From: Isoetes taiwanensis
Taxonomy: Eukaryota; Streptophyta; Lycopodiopsida; Isoetales; Isoetaceae
Direction: 5' to 3'
Assembly: GCA_021234155.1 (NCBI GenBank)
Contig: JAJEKV010000001.1
Location: forward strand, 31,076,177 to 31,140,176
DNA length: 64,000 bases
The position numbers and the translations under genes are program-made. Below are positions 35,690-47,345 of the stretch, piece by piece (the stretch's first letter is position 1; each line of letters starts with the position of its first letter). The notes below the pieces were generated by a model, which was given only the letters and a program-made list of their open reading frames with translations, searched no databases and was not told where the DNA came from.

Positions 35690-37000
35690 TGCATCGGAAG
35701 AAAGGGATGAAGAGATCACCATTACAAAAATGGTAAAACTAGAACCACTGTTTGTTGGAGATCTTATTGAATATCAAAATAGGAGAATATACAAATGTTC
35801 TTTGAAGAAAGGAAGGATGTGTTTGCTTGGAGTTATTCTGAACTACTGGAATTAAAGCGGTATGCCAATTTGAAATCAAGATTAAGGAAGGATGTAAACA
35901 CGAATTTTTTAGGGGTAAGAGAAGAATTAATGCTTCATTGGTGGGGTGATTAAAGATGAGTTGGATAAAATGCTAGATGCAGTGTTATTATTGAAATTAT
36001 TAATGCGGAATGGGTGTCTTGCATTGTACACGTAGAGAAAAAGTGGTGCCTGGGATCTGTATTGATTAGCCGAGAGATCTCAACAAAGCCACCATCGGAT
36101 TGCTATCCTTTGCCTTTTAAGGAGGAGGAAATCTTATATCTTGTAGCAAGGGAAGAGGTATACTCATTTTTAGATGGATTTTTAGGGGTTAATCAAATTG
36201 GCATTAAGGAAGAAGACCAACCCAAAACCTCTTTTATTACCCTTGGGGAACTTATGCAATGAAAGAATGCCTTTTGGACTAATGAATGCCCACCCTTGCT
36301 ACTACTTTTGAGGAGGGCTATGGATGTTATTTTTAGGCCCATGTCTCCTCAAGAATTGAGGGTTTATTTGGACCTTTGTTTAGGATCTCACCCTACTAAT
36401 CATTTGGAATTCTTTGCTTAAAAATATGTTCTTTGTGCAAGAGTCACGGAGTCCAATCATAGCAAAGAAATGTATTTTCTTTGCATCCAAAACCAACTTT
36501 TGGGACATGAGGGTATCGACAATGGCATACAAGTAGCACAAAGAGAAAAGAAGTTGAAGCCCTCAAAAGGCTGGTGCCTCCCAAAAATCTGAAGCGGATC
36601 AAAAGTTTTGATGGCATGGCTGTTTCTTAGGATGCCTGTTACAATTTTGCTCACATTATAAGTCCTATTTCCTAGTGACAAGAATAGGCCGGGATTCAAA
36701 TCGAGGCAAAAGGTATGTTCACAATCACATAGTGTGGATTGCCAAGAGAGTCTTTTGAGTTGCTTATAAAGTCCATTTGTGAAGCAGCTCTTCTTAAAAC
36801 CTGATTTGGACAAAATACGTTTAGAGTCTACATTACTATTACCAAAAGGCCATAGGCCTAGCTATTTTCTTGAGGACAAAGCCTGTATAGCTTTTGCTAG
36901 CAAACAATGGGTTTGGGAAATACTGCTTAGGAGTGGAGAAGAGTCTTTAACATCTCATGTTCCTCATTAATGATTAAGGTCATCTACTATTGAAAAGCCC
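35690..37000 (+). pseudogene. LTR-RT-2 reverse transcriptase and RNase H
   Basis: RNA-directed DNA polymerase of the element. The clearest open part, 36,014-36,262, reads VEKKWCLGSVLISRE, PLPFKEEEILYLVAREEVYS, FLDGFLGVNQIGIKEEDQPK and TSFITLGEL. After a frame change come RRAMDVIFRPMSPQELRVYL and DLCLGS, where the catalytic YxDD is damaged to YLDL. RNase H-like sequence follows to about 37,000 (PDLDKIRLESTLLLPK, ACIAFASKQWVW). The FLDGF..NQI wording points to Ty3/gypsy rather than copia. Confidence 0.8.
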
Positions 37001-37439
37001 AGTTCGGGTTTATATGAAGCAAATCAACAGTGCATTATTTGTTGAAGCTACTTCTAAACCAAAATTCAAAAGGTGGGCTTGCAAGCTACAAACCTTTGTC
37101 TTTCCATAAAGAGAGTTACATCGAGGGTAAAAGAATCTGACCTTTATTTACGCACATTTTTTTTTTGATCATGAGGGATGTAGTAGAAGTTGTTGACTTT
37201 GTGGATGCCTTAACCCTATTTACAAGCGGATGATGAAGAAGCCCGAGAATCAACAAAGGGTTTGGCAACTACATAAAAGAATTTCTTCACAGTTCAAGGA
37301 AATGCCTTGGTGACCTCGAACTGACAAAGGAGATTTAAAGAAAAATCTGAGGCAATTCAAAATGATTAATGATGTTTTGTGTAAAAGTCAACGAGGGGAT
37401 GGGTATTCTTGAGGGTGTAATGAAATGAAGGAATGCTGC

Positions 37440-38340
37440 TTTGATCATTAGAGATGCATGAAGGGTATGTGGAGGCCATTTCTTTGGAGATACTCTTGCC
37501 GAAAATTCACCAGTCGAGGTTATTATTGGCCTACAATATTCAAAGATTGTTATCTTGCTATAAAATCTTGCCACAAGTGCCAATATTTGGCAAGAGGATC
37601 CTTATCAATTTGCACTAAATCCCATAATTTCTCGGGACCTTTTCAAATAGGGATTAGATTATATTATTTTATTAACCCCCATACTGCGGGGCAACATGTT
37701 ACATCATTGTAGCTCACAGTTATTTTGCAAATGGGCAGAGGCAATTCCTTTAAGGCAAGCTAATGCCATTACAACAGCAAAGTTTTACATGAGTATATTT
37801 ATTGCGGAACATTCCTCTACAATTACACTCTGATAGAGGTACCCCTTTTGTGAATGAAGTTATTACTGAATTTATTGACCATTCTTAAAGTCAAACATAC
37901 CAAGAGTTCCTCCTACTATCCCAAAGGTAATGGCCAAGCAGAAACTACTAATACAGAAGTTTTGAAGGGTATTTTTGGAAGCAGTGGATGATAATCAAAG
38001 GGATTGGCATGTCAAACTAGTAGATGCCACTTATGGGCTTATAGAGTCACCATCAAAGCAGCAACCACTCATACTCCTTTTAACTTAGTTTATGGCATTG
38101 GTATTGCTTCGATTAAGAACTTGAGCTTCCATCTGCGAGGTTAGCTCATAAGTTGTGTTTACCTTTTGAGTATGCCTTGCGGAAAATTTGGATGCCCATA
38201 CGCATTTAGAAGAATAATATAGAATGGAAGCTGAAAATGCTAATTTGCTTAAAAGCCAAAGGATTTGAGCGCCTTCAAAGCTGCTCATAAAATACAAGAT
38301 ACTTTCAAGGCCCGGAGAATTAGTTAAGGGAAATGGAATA
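37440..38340 (+). pseudogene. LTR-RT-2 integrase
   Basis: Zinc-binding N-domain and start of core: RKFTSRGYYWPTIFKDCYLA then KSCHKCQYLARG (37,499-37,606). Catalytic-core fragments follow in shifting frames: KWAEAIPL, LHSDRGTPFVNEV, KSSSYYPKGNGQAE, DNQRDWHVKLVDA. The C-terminal EAENANLLK and AAHKI stretch follows to about 38,300. The D, D, E residues fall in fragments separated by frame slips, so the enzyme is dead. Confidence 0.8.
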
Positions 38341-38479
38341 AATCAAAGGGAAGATGCAACTGAAGTAAGTTTGAAAATCTTTGGGAGGAGCCCTATGAGG
38401 TGTTGGAACACAGGGGCACCAATTCCTGTTAATTTGAAGGAACTAGCAGGGGATGCACCACTTTCAAATCCTATCAACA

Positions 38480-39421
38480 CTATTCATCACGAAAAGATGC
38501 GGGATCAGCATATATGTTTGTCTCTTTTTATGTTCCTAGAACCTAGGCAAGTTAGAGTTAAAGTTAGAATAGGTTGAATAGGTTGGATTAGATTTCCTTG
38601 TTTTAAATTTAGAACTAATGCTTTCATCAAGCTTATGTTCTTGAGATTAGCCAATATGAAGGATGAGCCATCAAATAGCTTCAAGCAGGAGATTTTTATT
38701 AATTGCCAAGTGTCATTTTGGAACATCCTTTTTCCATTTTCATTCATGCGTCTTGTGAGGGTCACGCCTCCATTAAACCATGCTCTTTTCATTTTATCTC
38801 CCCAAATATATGCACTACGCAAATTCGACTTCACCATCATATAGCGAGTTCTTGAGGATCAGTTAACATGTTTTGTATGTTTTCCATGGCCAGTGCACCC
38901 TTTCTCCATCTTTATTCATCTGCCATAGAATTGGTCCTGCTATCGTTTAAGACTCCTTATTCTTGTTCTCATTCCCAAAGAAAGCACTGCAATTGACTTC
39001 ACCATCGCCATGAGTTGCATTTTAGGATCGGGGGCACACATTTTCTTGTTTTTGTGAGATCTCAACTTTGGCATATTCACTTCACTCTCTCTCACACCCC
39101 ACTTCCATCACTATCACTTACCATATTCATCTCATTCTTACCTTTTCTTTTCACACATTTTTCTTGTTTTGGCGAGATTCTCCACATTTACACACTCATT
39201 TCATCTCATACACTCCATTTCCATCACCATATTACCTTATTCACAGCTCATTCTCACCTTTGTCATTCCTCACATCCCTCGCACCATATTCACTGCTTAT
39301 TTCATCCCAACACTTGCACTTTATACCCTCTTTCTTCCATAATTCTCACTTAGATACTTTGGGACAAAAATTGAAGACCCCTTATGGGTGAGGGGACCAG
39401 CCATTTTCTTATTTTGTGAGA
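38480..39421 (+). other. 3' noncoding region of LTR-RT-2, internally duplicated
   Basis: Between the integrase stop and the LTR start. Two tandem pairs are visible. TTCATTTTATCTCC...GCACT...GACTTCACCATC and its partner ending GCACTGCAATTGACTTCACC lie about 150 bases apart. A CACATTTTCTTGTTTT..GAGAT block at 39,037 returns at 39,158. Pyrimidine-rich (TCACTCTCTCTC). A purine-rich ATGGGTGAGGGG lies about 25 bases before the LTR and may be the degraded polypurine tract. Confidence 0.55.
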
Positions 39422-40446
39422 TGTTGCCCCAAAGGGCAACATACTAGTGTTGATTAGTTTATTTGTTAAAGTTAGGAAGGCTAAGTCAAAGGAAAACTTG
39501 GTAGTCAACACATTGATATGAAGGTCAAGGATATTTATCTTCAAGGAAGGTCAACTCCCATGGAAAATGCTTTCTATCCGAGAAGTCAAAAGGTTTTCAA
39601 AAGTGAAAATGCTCTATACTATTAAGGTTGTGAAGATTGGAAGATGCTTTTGAAGTTTGGAAGACAAAATTTGGAAGACCAGTAGGTATTGGATCCCACC
39701 CCTAGTCATTTTATCATATTCTTACCCCCATTTTCTAGTCATATTCCCTTATGCTTATATTTTCCCTTGCTCACCTCTTGCCAAATCACCTTGTTGCCTA
39801 ATTCCCTACTCTAAGGCCTTTTTTGCCTCACCTCATCTCATACCTCTTTTTTCCATTCTTATCACACCTTTATAAAATACCCTAGTCCATTCCTTATTTA
39901 TTTGCCAGCCATTTTGCTTTGCCCACCATTGTACCTAAAATATTCATGTTACCATGGAATATCCCAATGCATGGTATCTAGACCTAGCATATTCCCACAA
40001 AAATTAGGGTTGCCATCTCCTCAAGTGATCAAAATTATCTAATTATTTTTATAGGCACCCTTTGGAAACCATAGTCTAGCTTTTCAAAACCCGAAATCTG
40101 ACATATTCCAGTATACCCCAAAATCGGCCATTGTCGAAATTATAGGAAAAATACGGTTGGGAACCCTAGATCGCGTAAACTTTAACAGAATCACGCGGGC
40201 TGACCATAATAACTACCTATTCTTGGATTCCAGCTCATAAGCATTTCATTAAGCCTAAAATTAAGTCCTGAGTGCGGATCATCAAAACCCGGATCTATAT
40301 GCGAGCAACTAGGAGTTTTTGACCCGAGCGCGCATCAAACCTCGACGATGATACATGTGAGCATGATGCGAAGAGCGTTCTTGAAGTCACAGGTGTTCCA
40401 CGGTTTGTCACGAAAAGGTGGAAGCTACACAGAGCAGCCTGTCTTT
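39422..40446 (+). repeat. LTR start of LTR-RT-2, cut by the gap
   Basis: Begins TGTTGCCCCAAAGGGCAACA and covers roughly the first 1.0 kb of the LTR before running into Ns. The last 250 bases differ from the other copies by many small substitutions and indels, as expected of a low-accuracy contig end. Confidence 0.8.
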
Positions 40447-40686
40447 NNNNNNNNNNNNNNNNNNNNNNNNNNNNNNNNNNNNNNNNNNNNNNNNNNNNNN
40501 NNNNNNNNNNNNNNNNNNNNNNNNNNNNNNNNNNNNNNNNNNNNNNNNNNNNNNNNNNNNNNNNNNNNNNNNNNNNNNNNNNNNNNNNNNNNNNNNNNNN
40601 NNNNNNNNNNNNNNNNNNNNNNNNNNNNNNNNNNNNNNNNNNNNNNNNNNNNNNNNNNNNNNNNNNNNNNNNNNNNNNNNNNNNNN
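40447..40686. other. Assembly gap, 240 Ns
   Basis: Unbroken run of N. Frames that cross it are meaningless. Confidence 1.
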
Positions 40687-41440
40687 TCATTACGTATTGT
40701 TATTCCTTTATGTTAATGCCATTACAACAGCAAGTTTTGCTATTTATATATTTCGTACGTTTGGCATTCCTCTGCCAATTACACTGACAGAGGTACCCTT
40801 TTGTAAATGGAAGTTATTACTAATTTATTGACCATTTTAAAGTCAAATGATACCAAGAGTTCCTCCTACTATCCCTAAGGTACGGCCGCTGTAAGCTACT
40901 AATAAAGTTTTGAAGGGTATTTTGCGTAAAAACAAGTGGATGATAATCAAAGTATTTGGCATGTCAAACTAGTAGATGCCTTATGGGCTTATAGAGTCAC
41001 CAAATAAAGCAAAGAACCACTCATACTCCTTTTAACTTAGTTTATGGCATTGAAGTCAGGTTTCCAAAGAGAGCCGAGCTTCCAGTCCCTGAGTAAGGTC
41101 ATAAGCGTTTGCCTTTTGAGTATGCCTTGCGAGTGAATCGATGCCCTTCTCGTATTTGTAAGAATATAGAATGGAAGCTGAAAATGCTAATCGGGTTAAA
41201 AGCCCGCGACGGCCGCTTCAAAGTCGCCATAAAATATGCAAGGTACTTTCAAATCGAGAATTAGTTCCTAAATGGAATAAATCAAGGGAAGATTCTGCTA
41301 GTAAGTTTGAAAATCTTTTGGGAGGGCCCTTGCGAGGTGTTGAACTGCGCACTAATTCCTATTATCGGCGAACTCCGTGGATGCCACTTTCAAACTCTAT
41401 CACCGGCTCATTCATTCCAAAAAGGTAATCACGCGATATA
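40687..41440 (+). pseudogene. Second copy of integrase end, after the gap
   Basis: Matches 37,705-38,480 in order. It shares TTAATGCCATTACAACAGCA, the CACTGACAGAGGTACCC region, TTATGGGCTTATAGAGTCAC, RMEAENANR and ELVPKWNKSREDSASKFENL. It is closer to a readable integrase tail than the first copy at the C-terminus and worse in the core. The simplest explanation is the same locus assembled twice. Confidence 0.75.
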
Positions 41441-42319
41441 TGTGTCGCCCTTTTTATGTTCTGTGAAACTCAGGCAAGTTATTAGTTAGAATAGGTTGAA
41501 TAGGTTGGATTAGATTCACTTGTTTTAAATTTAGAACAATGCTTTCACCGCTTATATCGTATTAGCCAATATGATGAGCTACCCAAATAGCTTCCAAAAC
41601 AGAGATTTTATTAATCGCTAAGTGTCATTTTATGTGAGCATTCTTTTTCCATTTTCATTCATCCGCTCTTATTGTGGTCCCGCCTCCATTAAAACCTGCT
41701 CTTCATTTTATCTCCCTGGGCCAGTGCTCTAAATCTGCAGCCCACCATCATAGCAAGAAAGGTCATAAGGATCAAGTTTAACATGTTTGTATGTTTCCAT
41801 GACAGTGCACCCTTTTCTCCATCTTATTCACCTATAAGTGTCCCGCTTATCCATTTAGGACTCTTATTCTTGTTCCCTATTCCTAAAGAAAGCACTCAAG
41901 AATTCAGCCCATCAGCAGCGTAGTTGCATTTTTAAGGATCAAACACATTTTCTTGTTTCATGTAGATCTCAACTTTGGCATATTCACTTCACTCTCTCTC
42001 AAGACCCAAATTTCCATCACTATTCTACCATATTCACTATTCTTTACCTTTTCTTTCACACATTTTCTTGTTTTGGCGATTCTCACATTTATACACCATT
42101 ACCCCTATACACTCCATTTCCATCACCATATATTACCTTATTCAATAACCTGCTCACCCTTTGTCATTCACTCACATCCACTCACTACCATATTCAATTA
42201 CTATTTCATCAACACTTGCACTTTATAATTCTTCTTTCTTCCATAATTTCACTTAGATACTTTGGGGACAAAATTGAAGACCCCTTATGGCTGGTGGGAC
42301 CATTTTTCTTGTTATGTGA
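41441..42319 (+). other. Second copy of the 3' noncoding region
   Basis: Aligns with 38,480-39,421, including both internal duplications, with scattered substitutions and indels. Confidence 0.7.
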
Positions 42320-44162
42320 TGTTGCCCCAAAGCAGCCATACTTTTCTTTTCAAATATTTGGTTTATTTTGTTAAAGTTGTAGGTGCCGTCAAAGGAACTT
42401 GGTAGTCAACATATTGATATGGGTCAAAGGATATTTATCTTCAAGGTCAACTCCCATGGAAAATGCTCTATCGTAAGTCAAAGGTTTTCAAAGTATGCTC
42501 TATACTATTCGGTTGTGTAAGATTGAAGATGTGCTTTTTGCTTTCCTGGAAGACAAAATTTGAAGACCCCGTGGTATTGATCCCACCCTCTAGTCATTTT
42601 TTATCCATATTTCCAATTTCCATTTTCCTTAGTCATATTCCCTTATGCTTATATTTTCCCTTGCTCACCCTTTTGCCAAATCACACCTCGTTGCCTAATT
42701 CCTTCTGGCGGCCTTTACCTCATCTCATGTCTCTTTTTTCCATTCTAATGCCACCCTTTATAAAATACCCCTAGTCCATTCCTTTTTTATTTGAGATTTT
42801 ATGACCATTTTGCTTTGCCCACCATTACCTAAAATATTCATGTTACTCCATGAATATCCCAAATGCATGGTACCTGACTCAGCATATTCCCAAAATTAGG
42901 GAATGCCATCTCCTAAGTGATCAAATTATCTAATTATTTTATGAGGCACCTTGAAACCATAGTTCAGCTTTTCAAAACTTCTCAAATACAAGATATTCCA
43001 AGTATATATACTCCCCAAAATACTGGCCAATCAGATTGCCAAAATGGTAGGAAAAATACGGCTGGGGAACCTGACCAGAACTTGTTCGAATCACGAATCG
43101 ATTCCAAACCATAATAACTACCTATTCTTGATTCCCGCCATAAGTATTTCGCTGCTTCCAAAATAAGTCCTAAGATGCCTGGACCATCAAAACCGTGATC
43201 TATATAACGGGGAAACAACCATTGTGAGTTTTTGAAGGCCCGTGACGCGATCAAACTCCTCATATTGATACATGCCGAGCATGACCGACGCTCTTGAAGT
43301 TCTGTAGTGTTCCACGCTTATTCAAAAGATTGAACTGACATTATTACTTGGATACTATTGACCTCCTAAGCTACATTATTGATTGATCTATGTTCAAGAT
43401 TCTAAGTCTGACCAGATACCTTCATATATCAATGAAAATTGATGACCAAATATCCAAAAGCCATCATTATGATCCTTAGCATTTTTGCATCACAAACATT
43501 TTCACAGTTAGTACCCCTTGCCTTTTTCAAAGCAGATATGACCATCTCGGTGACTTCATCCTCCCATCTTATTAGCACTGTTGCACAAAAGTTCGAAAAA
43601 TTCCCATTCCAAACTCAAGTTACCATTTTTTTATCTCCGTCTGATACAGTTTAGACTGATATTCACAAAACAAGTTGTCAAAATAGTTTTAGTGATTCAA
43701 ATCCTGGTTTGGCTTGATGCACTCTTACCTTTTGAAGTCTACATAGTACCCTTAGTTTTGAAATTTCACAATTTCAGCCTACAACTCAAGTTATAAACCT
43801 GAGCTCTGTTTTCTGTCTTTGACTAGTATTGACCTGTAAATTGACCTAACTTTTGAGATCTAATATCTACAGCAAAACGTACTTGGTCAAGATCTTTATC
43901 TTCACAATTATATAACTTTTCTTAGCAAGTCACAATCATTCGACCTTGAAATCAATCACCATGGATCTCAGATCGATTTGATTAAAGGGTCCAAATTCCG
44001 CACTGGGGAAAGGTATGTGATAACTCAGAATCGAAATAAGTTTCGAAACATTCTTGTAGATTGATCACTCAAGTGATCTCGGAGGTTCTAACTCCCCAAC
44101 TCGAGTGAACACTGAAGTTGGCTTCTCAGAGTTTAATTCCTCTAAGCCGTGTTGAAAATGCA
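42320..44162 (+). repeat. 3' LTR of LTR-RT-2
   Basis: Starts TGTTGCCCCAAAGCAGCC and ends GTGTTGAAAATGCA; about 1.84 kb. It is followed directly by the LTR-RT-1 integrase on the opposite strand. Many scattered differences from the 5' LTR, probably partly sequencing error. Confidence 0.8.
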
Positions 44163-45110
44163 GCCAGGCTGAAAGCGCCCAAATCCTCGCTTTTTTTGAG
44201 TGACAGTACCTCGCCTATCCCAGAGTTCTTCTAAATGCAAAAGGTGTTCGGGCCTTTTTCTCGGCATAAGTATACTCAAAGGCAAACTTAACTTGTGGCC
44301 AACCCGTAGAGGGAGCTCAAGCTCTACCGAAGCACAACTTCAATGCCATATACTAAGTTAAAGGTGCGAGCGGGTTGTCGCTTAGCCAAAATTCTGGTAA
44401 GTCTATAGAGCATCCAATTGGGCTTTGATATGCCAATCCTTTTGATTATCATCCACCGCTTTTCTCGCGAAACAAGCTGCGCCCTATTAGCGTACCGTTT
44501 ACCAGCTACCTTCGGGGATAGTAGAGGAGCTCTTTGTATGTTTTGACCTTAAGAATAATAGTCAAATTAGTAATAAATTTCATTTGCCAAAAGGAGTAAT
44601 TCTATCGTATCGCAATTGTATAATGCCAAACCGTAGTACCAAATATACTCATAAGAACTATTGCTTGTAATAGCATTATCATTTTAAAGGAATTGCCGCT
44701 TCACTTGGTAAAATAACTGTAGCTACAATACTGTGCCGATGTTGTCCCCGTAAGGGGGTTATTAGGGGCTAATATAATCCGCCCCTTATATTTGGAAGGG
44801 TCCTCGAGAAAATGATAGAACTTTAATGCGTACTGTGGGAGAAGGATCCTTTTGCCAAATATTTGACACTTGTGGCAAGATTTTATAGCAAAGATAACAC
44901 CCAAATATTGTAGCCAATAATAACCTCGGCCTTAAATTTTCTCAAGGTGAGTATTCCAAAGAAAATGGCCTTCGCCATTCCTTCATGCATTTCTCTAATG
45001 ATCGAGCGTATTCGCCTTCATCGACACACCTCAATAATAAAGTCCACCGCTGCTGACTTCGCATGTAATATTCGCTAATCAGTTTCTAGTTTCACATTTT
45101 TCTTTTTTTT
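44163..45110 (-). pseudogene. LTR-RT-1 integrase, N-terminal and core part
   Basis: Minus strand: AIKSCHKCQIFGKRILLPQY (zinc finger HHCC end) in the frame 44,904-44,701, then FTKWAEAIPL-like sequence and LPFEYTYAEKKART near 44,260. It is truncated at 44,163 by the nested element. The matching continuation is at 31,593-31,480. Confidence 0.75.
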
Positions 45111-45979
45111 TAAATCTCCTCGTACCGCCAGCGTCAAATTCCGGAGGACATCTCCTCTTTGAATTTTAATTTTTTTATGTAGTCGCCATGGTCAAGTTTC
45201 CGCTTCATTTTCTCGTCAAGAAATAAGCTTGGCATCCACAAAGTCAACCTCATCAAGATCCTCATGATCAAAGAAAATGTAAGGTAAATAAAAACCGACT
45301 TTCACCAAAATTCCTTACAGAAAATATCAAAGGTTTGTAGCCATAAGCCCACTCAATTTTTGTTTGGAAGTAGCCTTACTAAATAACAACCCCATTGGTT
45401 TTGTTTCATAAACTAAATGTAACTTCAATAGCAAAAGGACTCGTCATTAATGAGGAACATAAGAGCAAAGAAGATTTTTCCAATCCGTGTATCTTTCTTC
45501 TGCTGAACTCCATTGCTGTGCAAAAAGCAGGTATGCTTGTCCCCAGAATAGCTAGACCTATGTTTTAGTGATGTAAGAATATAAACCCTCTAAAAAGGCA
45601 ACCAGGCTTCAAAAATGAGTAGCCTCACAAATGGACTTTTATGAGTAACTCAAAGACTTTGGTAACTGGCGACCATGTGATTGTGGACATACTGCATTTT
45701 GAAATCCGCTTATCCTTGTCGGCCAATAGGACTTATAATGTGAGCAAAATTAGGAATATACATCCTAAGAAACCAGTCATGCCAATAAAAACTTGACCTC
45801 GCTTCAAATTCTGGGGAAAGTACCGCTTTTTGAGGGCTTCAACCTTTCAGGCACTTGTATCATTGTTGACACTCTTATGCCCTGTAAGTTGCCCCTTGAT
45901 GCAAAAAATACATTTCTTTGGGTCGAGGTTAATTTAGTCTCGTGCATAAAGAGCGCGAGCTTTAAAAGCAATTCCAAAT

Positions 45980-46630
45980 GATTGGTGAGATCCTATAGCG
46001 TCATTCCAAATAAATTCTCAATTTTTGAGGAGACATAGGTCTAAAAATAATATTCATAGTTTCTTCGAGTGGCATTCATTAATCCAAAAGGTATCTTTTC
46101 ATTGTATGTTCTAAGGGGTAATAAAGGTGGTTTTTGTTAATCTTTTCTTCCAATGCTAATTTGATTAAACTCGTGCATCCATCCAAAATGAGTAACCTAT
46201 TTTCCTCAAGTACAAGATATAAGATTTCTTCTAAAAAGGGCGAGGATAGCAGTTTTGATGGTGGCTTTATTGATCTCATAATCAATGCAGATTCTTAAGG
46301 CACTACCTTTATGCACTGTAATTTTATTTACGATTGGCCATGCATCGTTACGTAACAAATATTTGTCCAAATTCCATTCCTCAACATTAACCATCAACAG
46401 CTGGTTTGTTCTTCTGTGCTTAAACAAAGCCATATCCTCTCGTCCATCAAACGTACGCCTTATACCTGCTGAGTTTCGCATTAATCCTGTGCAAAGACAT
46501 CCTTCCTTCTTCAAAAACATTTGTATATTTTTCCTATTCCGATATTCAATCAAATCTCCAAATGTAAAATGTGGTTCTAGTCTTACCATTTTTGTGATTG
46601 TAATCTCTTCAAGGTTCTTTTCCATGGTTT
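45980..46630 (-). pseudogene. LTR-RT-1 reverse transcriptase
   Basis: Minus frame 46,625-46,206: ITKMVRLEPHFTFGDLIEYR, NAWP-like RT fingers, then VNKITVHKGSALRICIDYEI and NKATIKTA. The next frame (46,285-46,079) has SPFLEEILYLVLEENRLLIL. The order matches LTR-RT-2 35,700-36,250, in the opposite orientation. The YxDD box is not readable. Confidence 0.8.
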
Positions 46631-46689
46631 TATGTTGTGATAGACAAAGTGCTTTTTACCTCACTGCATTCAAAATCTCTTCCGGAATG

Positions 46690-47345
46690 CCTTTCAGCTT
46701 AAATGTGACATGAGAGTTTCCTACATAAGGCACGCCCACATTTTCTCTTGATATGTGAGTGATTCCCATGAAGCAAAACCTGCAATACTCCCGACATTTG
46801 GTTTTTAGGAGTCTATCTGCATTTTTTGTTTGCACTTCCAAACTTGTCTACAAATCAATTGTGAGTTACCATAAATGTGAAATGTTATGTACCCATAGCT
46901 TTAGCCTCCCTAAGACTAATCAAAGCTCTCCTTATATTCGCCATGGTTAGATGGACTGGGAAAAGATTCTTCCTACTTTTAGCTAAAGTTTATGAGAAGA
47001 AGCTTTCAAGATAGCAAAGAGATGATGCAATATTTAATTTTTTAGAAATACCCATCAAAACCATAGAAATCCTCGCTTGTCTCACGGGGAGTGCACATTC
47101 CATAATAAGAGAACCATTTCATATTTTCTTGGTCTTGTATTTTTATCCCAGAAGACCCCAGCGGTTCTTCTTCAATCAAGATTTCTTTTAATAAAGTTTA
47201 CCTCTTCTTGGAGCCTTCATAGGGTTTCATCTTTATCAGGACAGGCAGCTTTGAGAACCATTGAGATGGTGTATCTCCTCGAGACCGACCGGTTCATCTA
47301 CAAGAATTTAACCATCTTCTTCCCTAGAAGTAGATCATAGATGTC
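46690..47345 (-). pseudogene. LTR-RT-1 protease-to-RT linker
   Basis: Minus strand from 47,345 reads YDLLLGKKMV/GRNWL-type sequence, then NMSG..GDTPSQW, aligning with LTR-RT-2 34,948-35,100. Downstream frames show no catalytic motif. The upstream half of the protease is displaced or replaced by the block at 47,346-48,350. Confidence 0.5.

Larger units (their letters stand above)
31594..44162 (+). mobile_element. LTR-RT-2: Ty3/gypsy element nested in LTR-RT-1
   Basis: Plus-strand element: 5' LTR 31,594-33,442; gag 33,480-34,560; protease 34,860-35,290; RT and RNase H 35,690-37,000; integrase 37,440-38,340; 3' noncoding 38,480-39,421; LTR start 39,422-40,446; N gap; a second integrase end 40,687-41,440; second noncoding 41,441-42,319; full 3' LTR 42,320-44,162. 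The material on each side of the gap covers the same ground (37,705-40,446 versus 40,687-about 43,350). Counted once, the element is about 9.7 kb. All domains carry stops and frame slips. It belongs to the same family as LTR-RT-1, in opposite orientation. Confidence 0.85.

Noticed and set aside
40295-40831. Frames of 122-137 codons across the gap
   Set aside because: Most of each frame is Ns, so there is no evidence for a product.
44150-44195. Plus-strand resemblance to the integrase EAENANRLK stretch at the nested junction
   Set aside because: The same bases read better on the minus strand as the continuing LTR-RT-1 integrase. The plus-strand match is short and imperfect, so no extra inverted integrase piece is needed.
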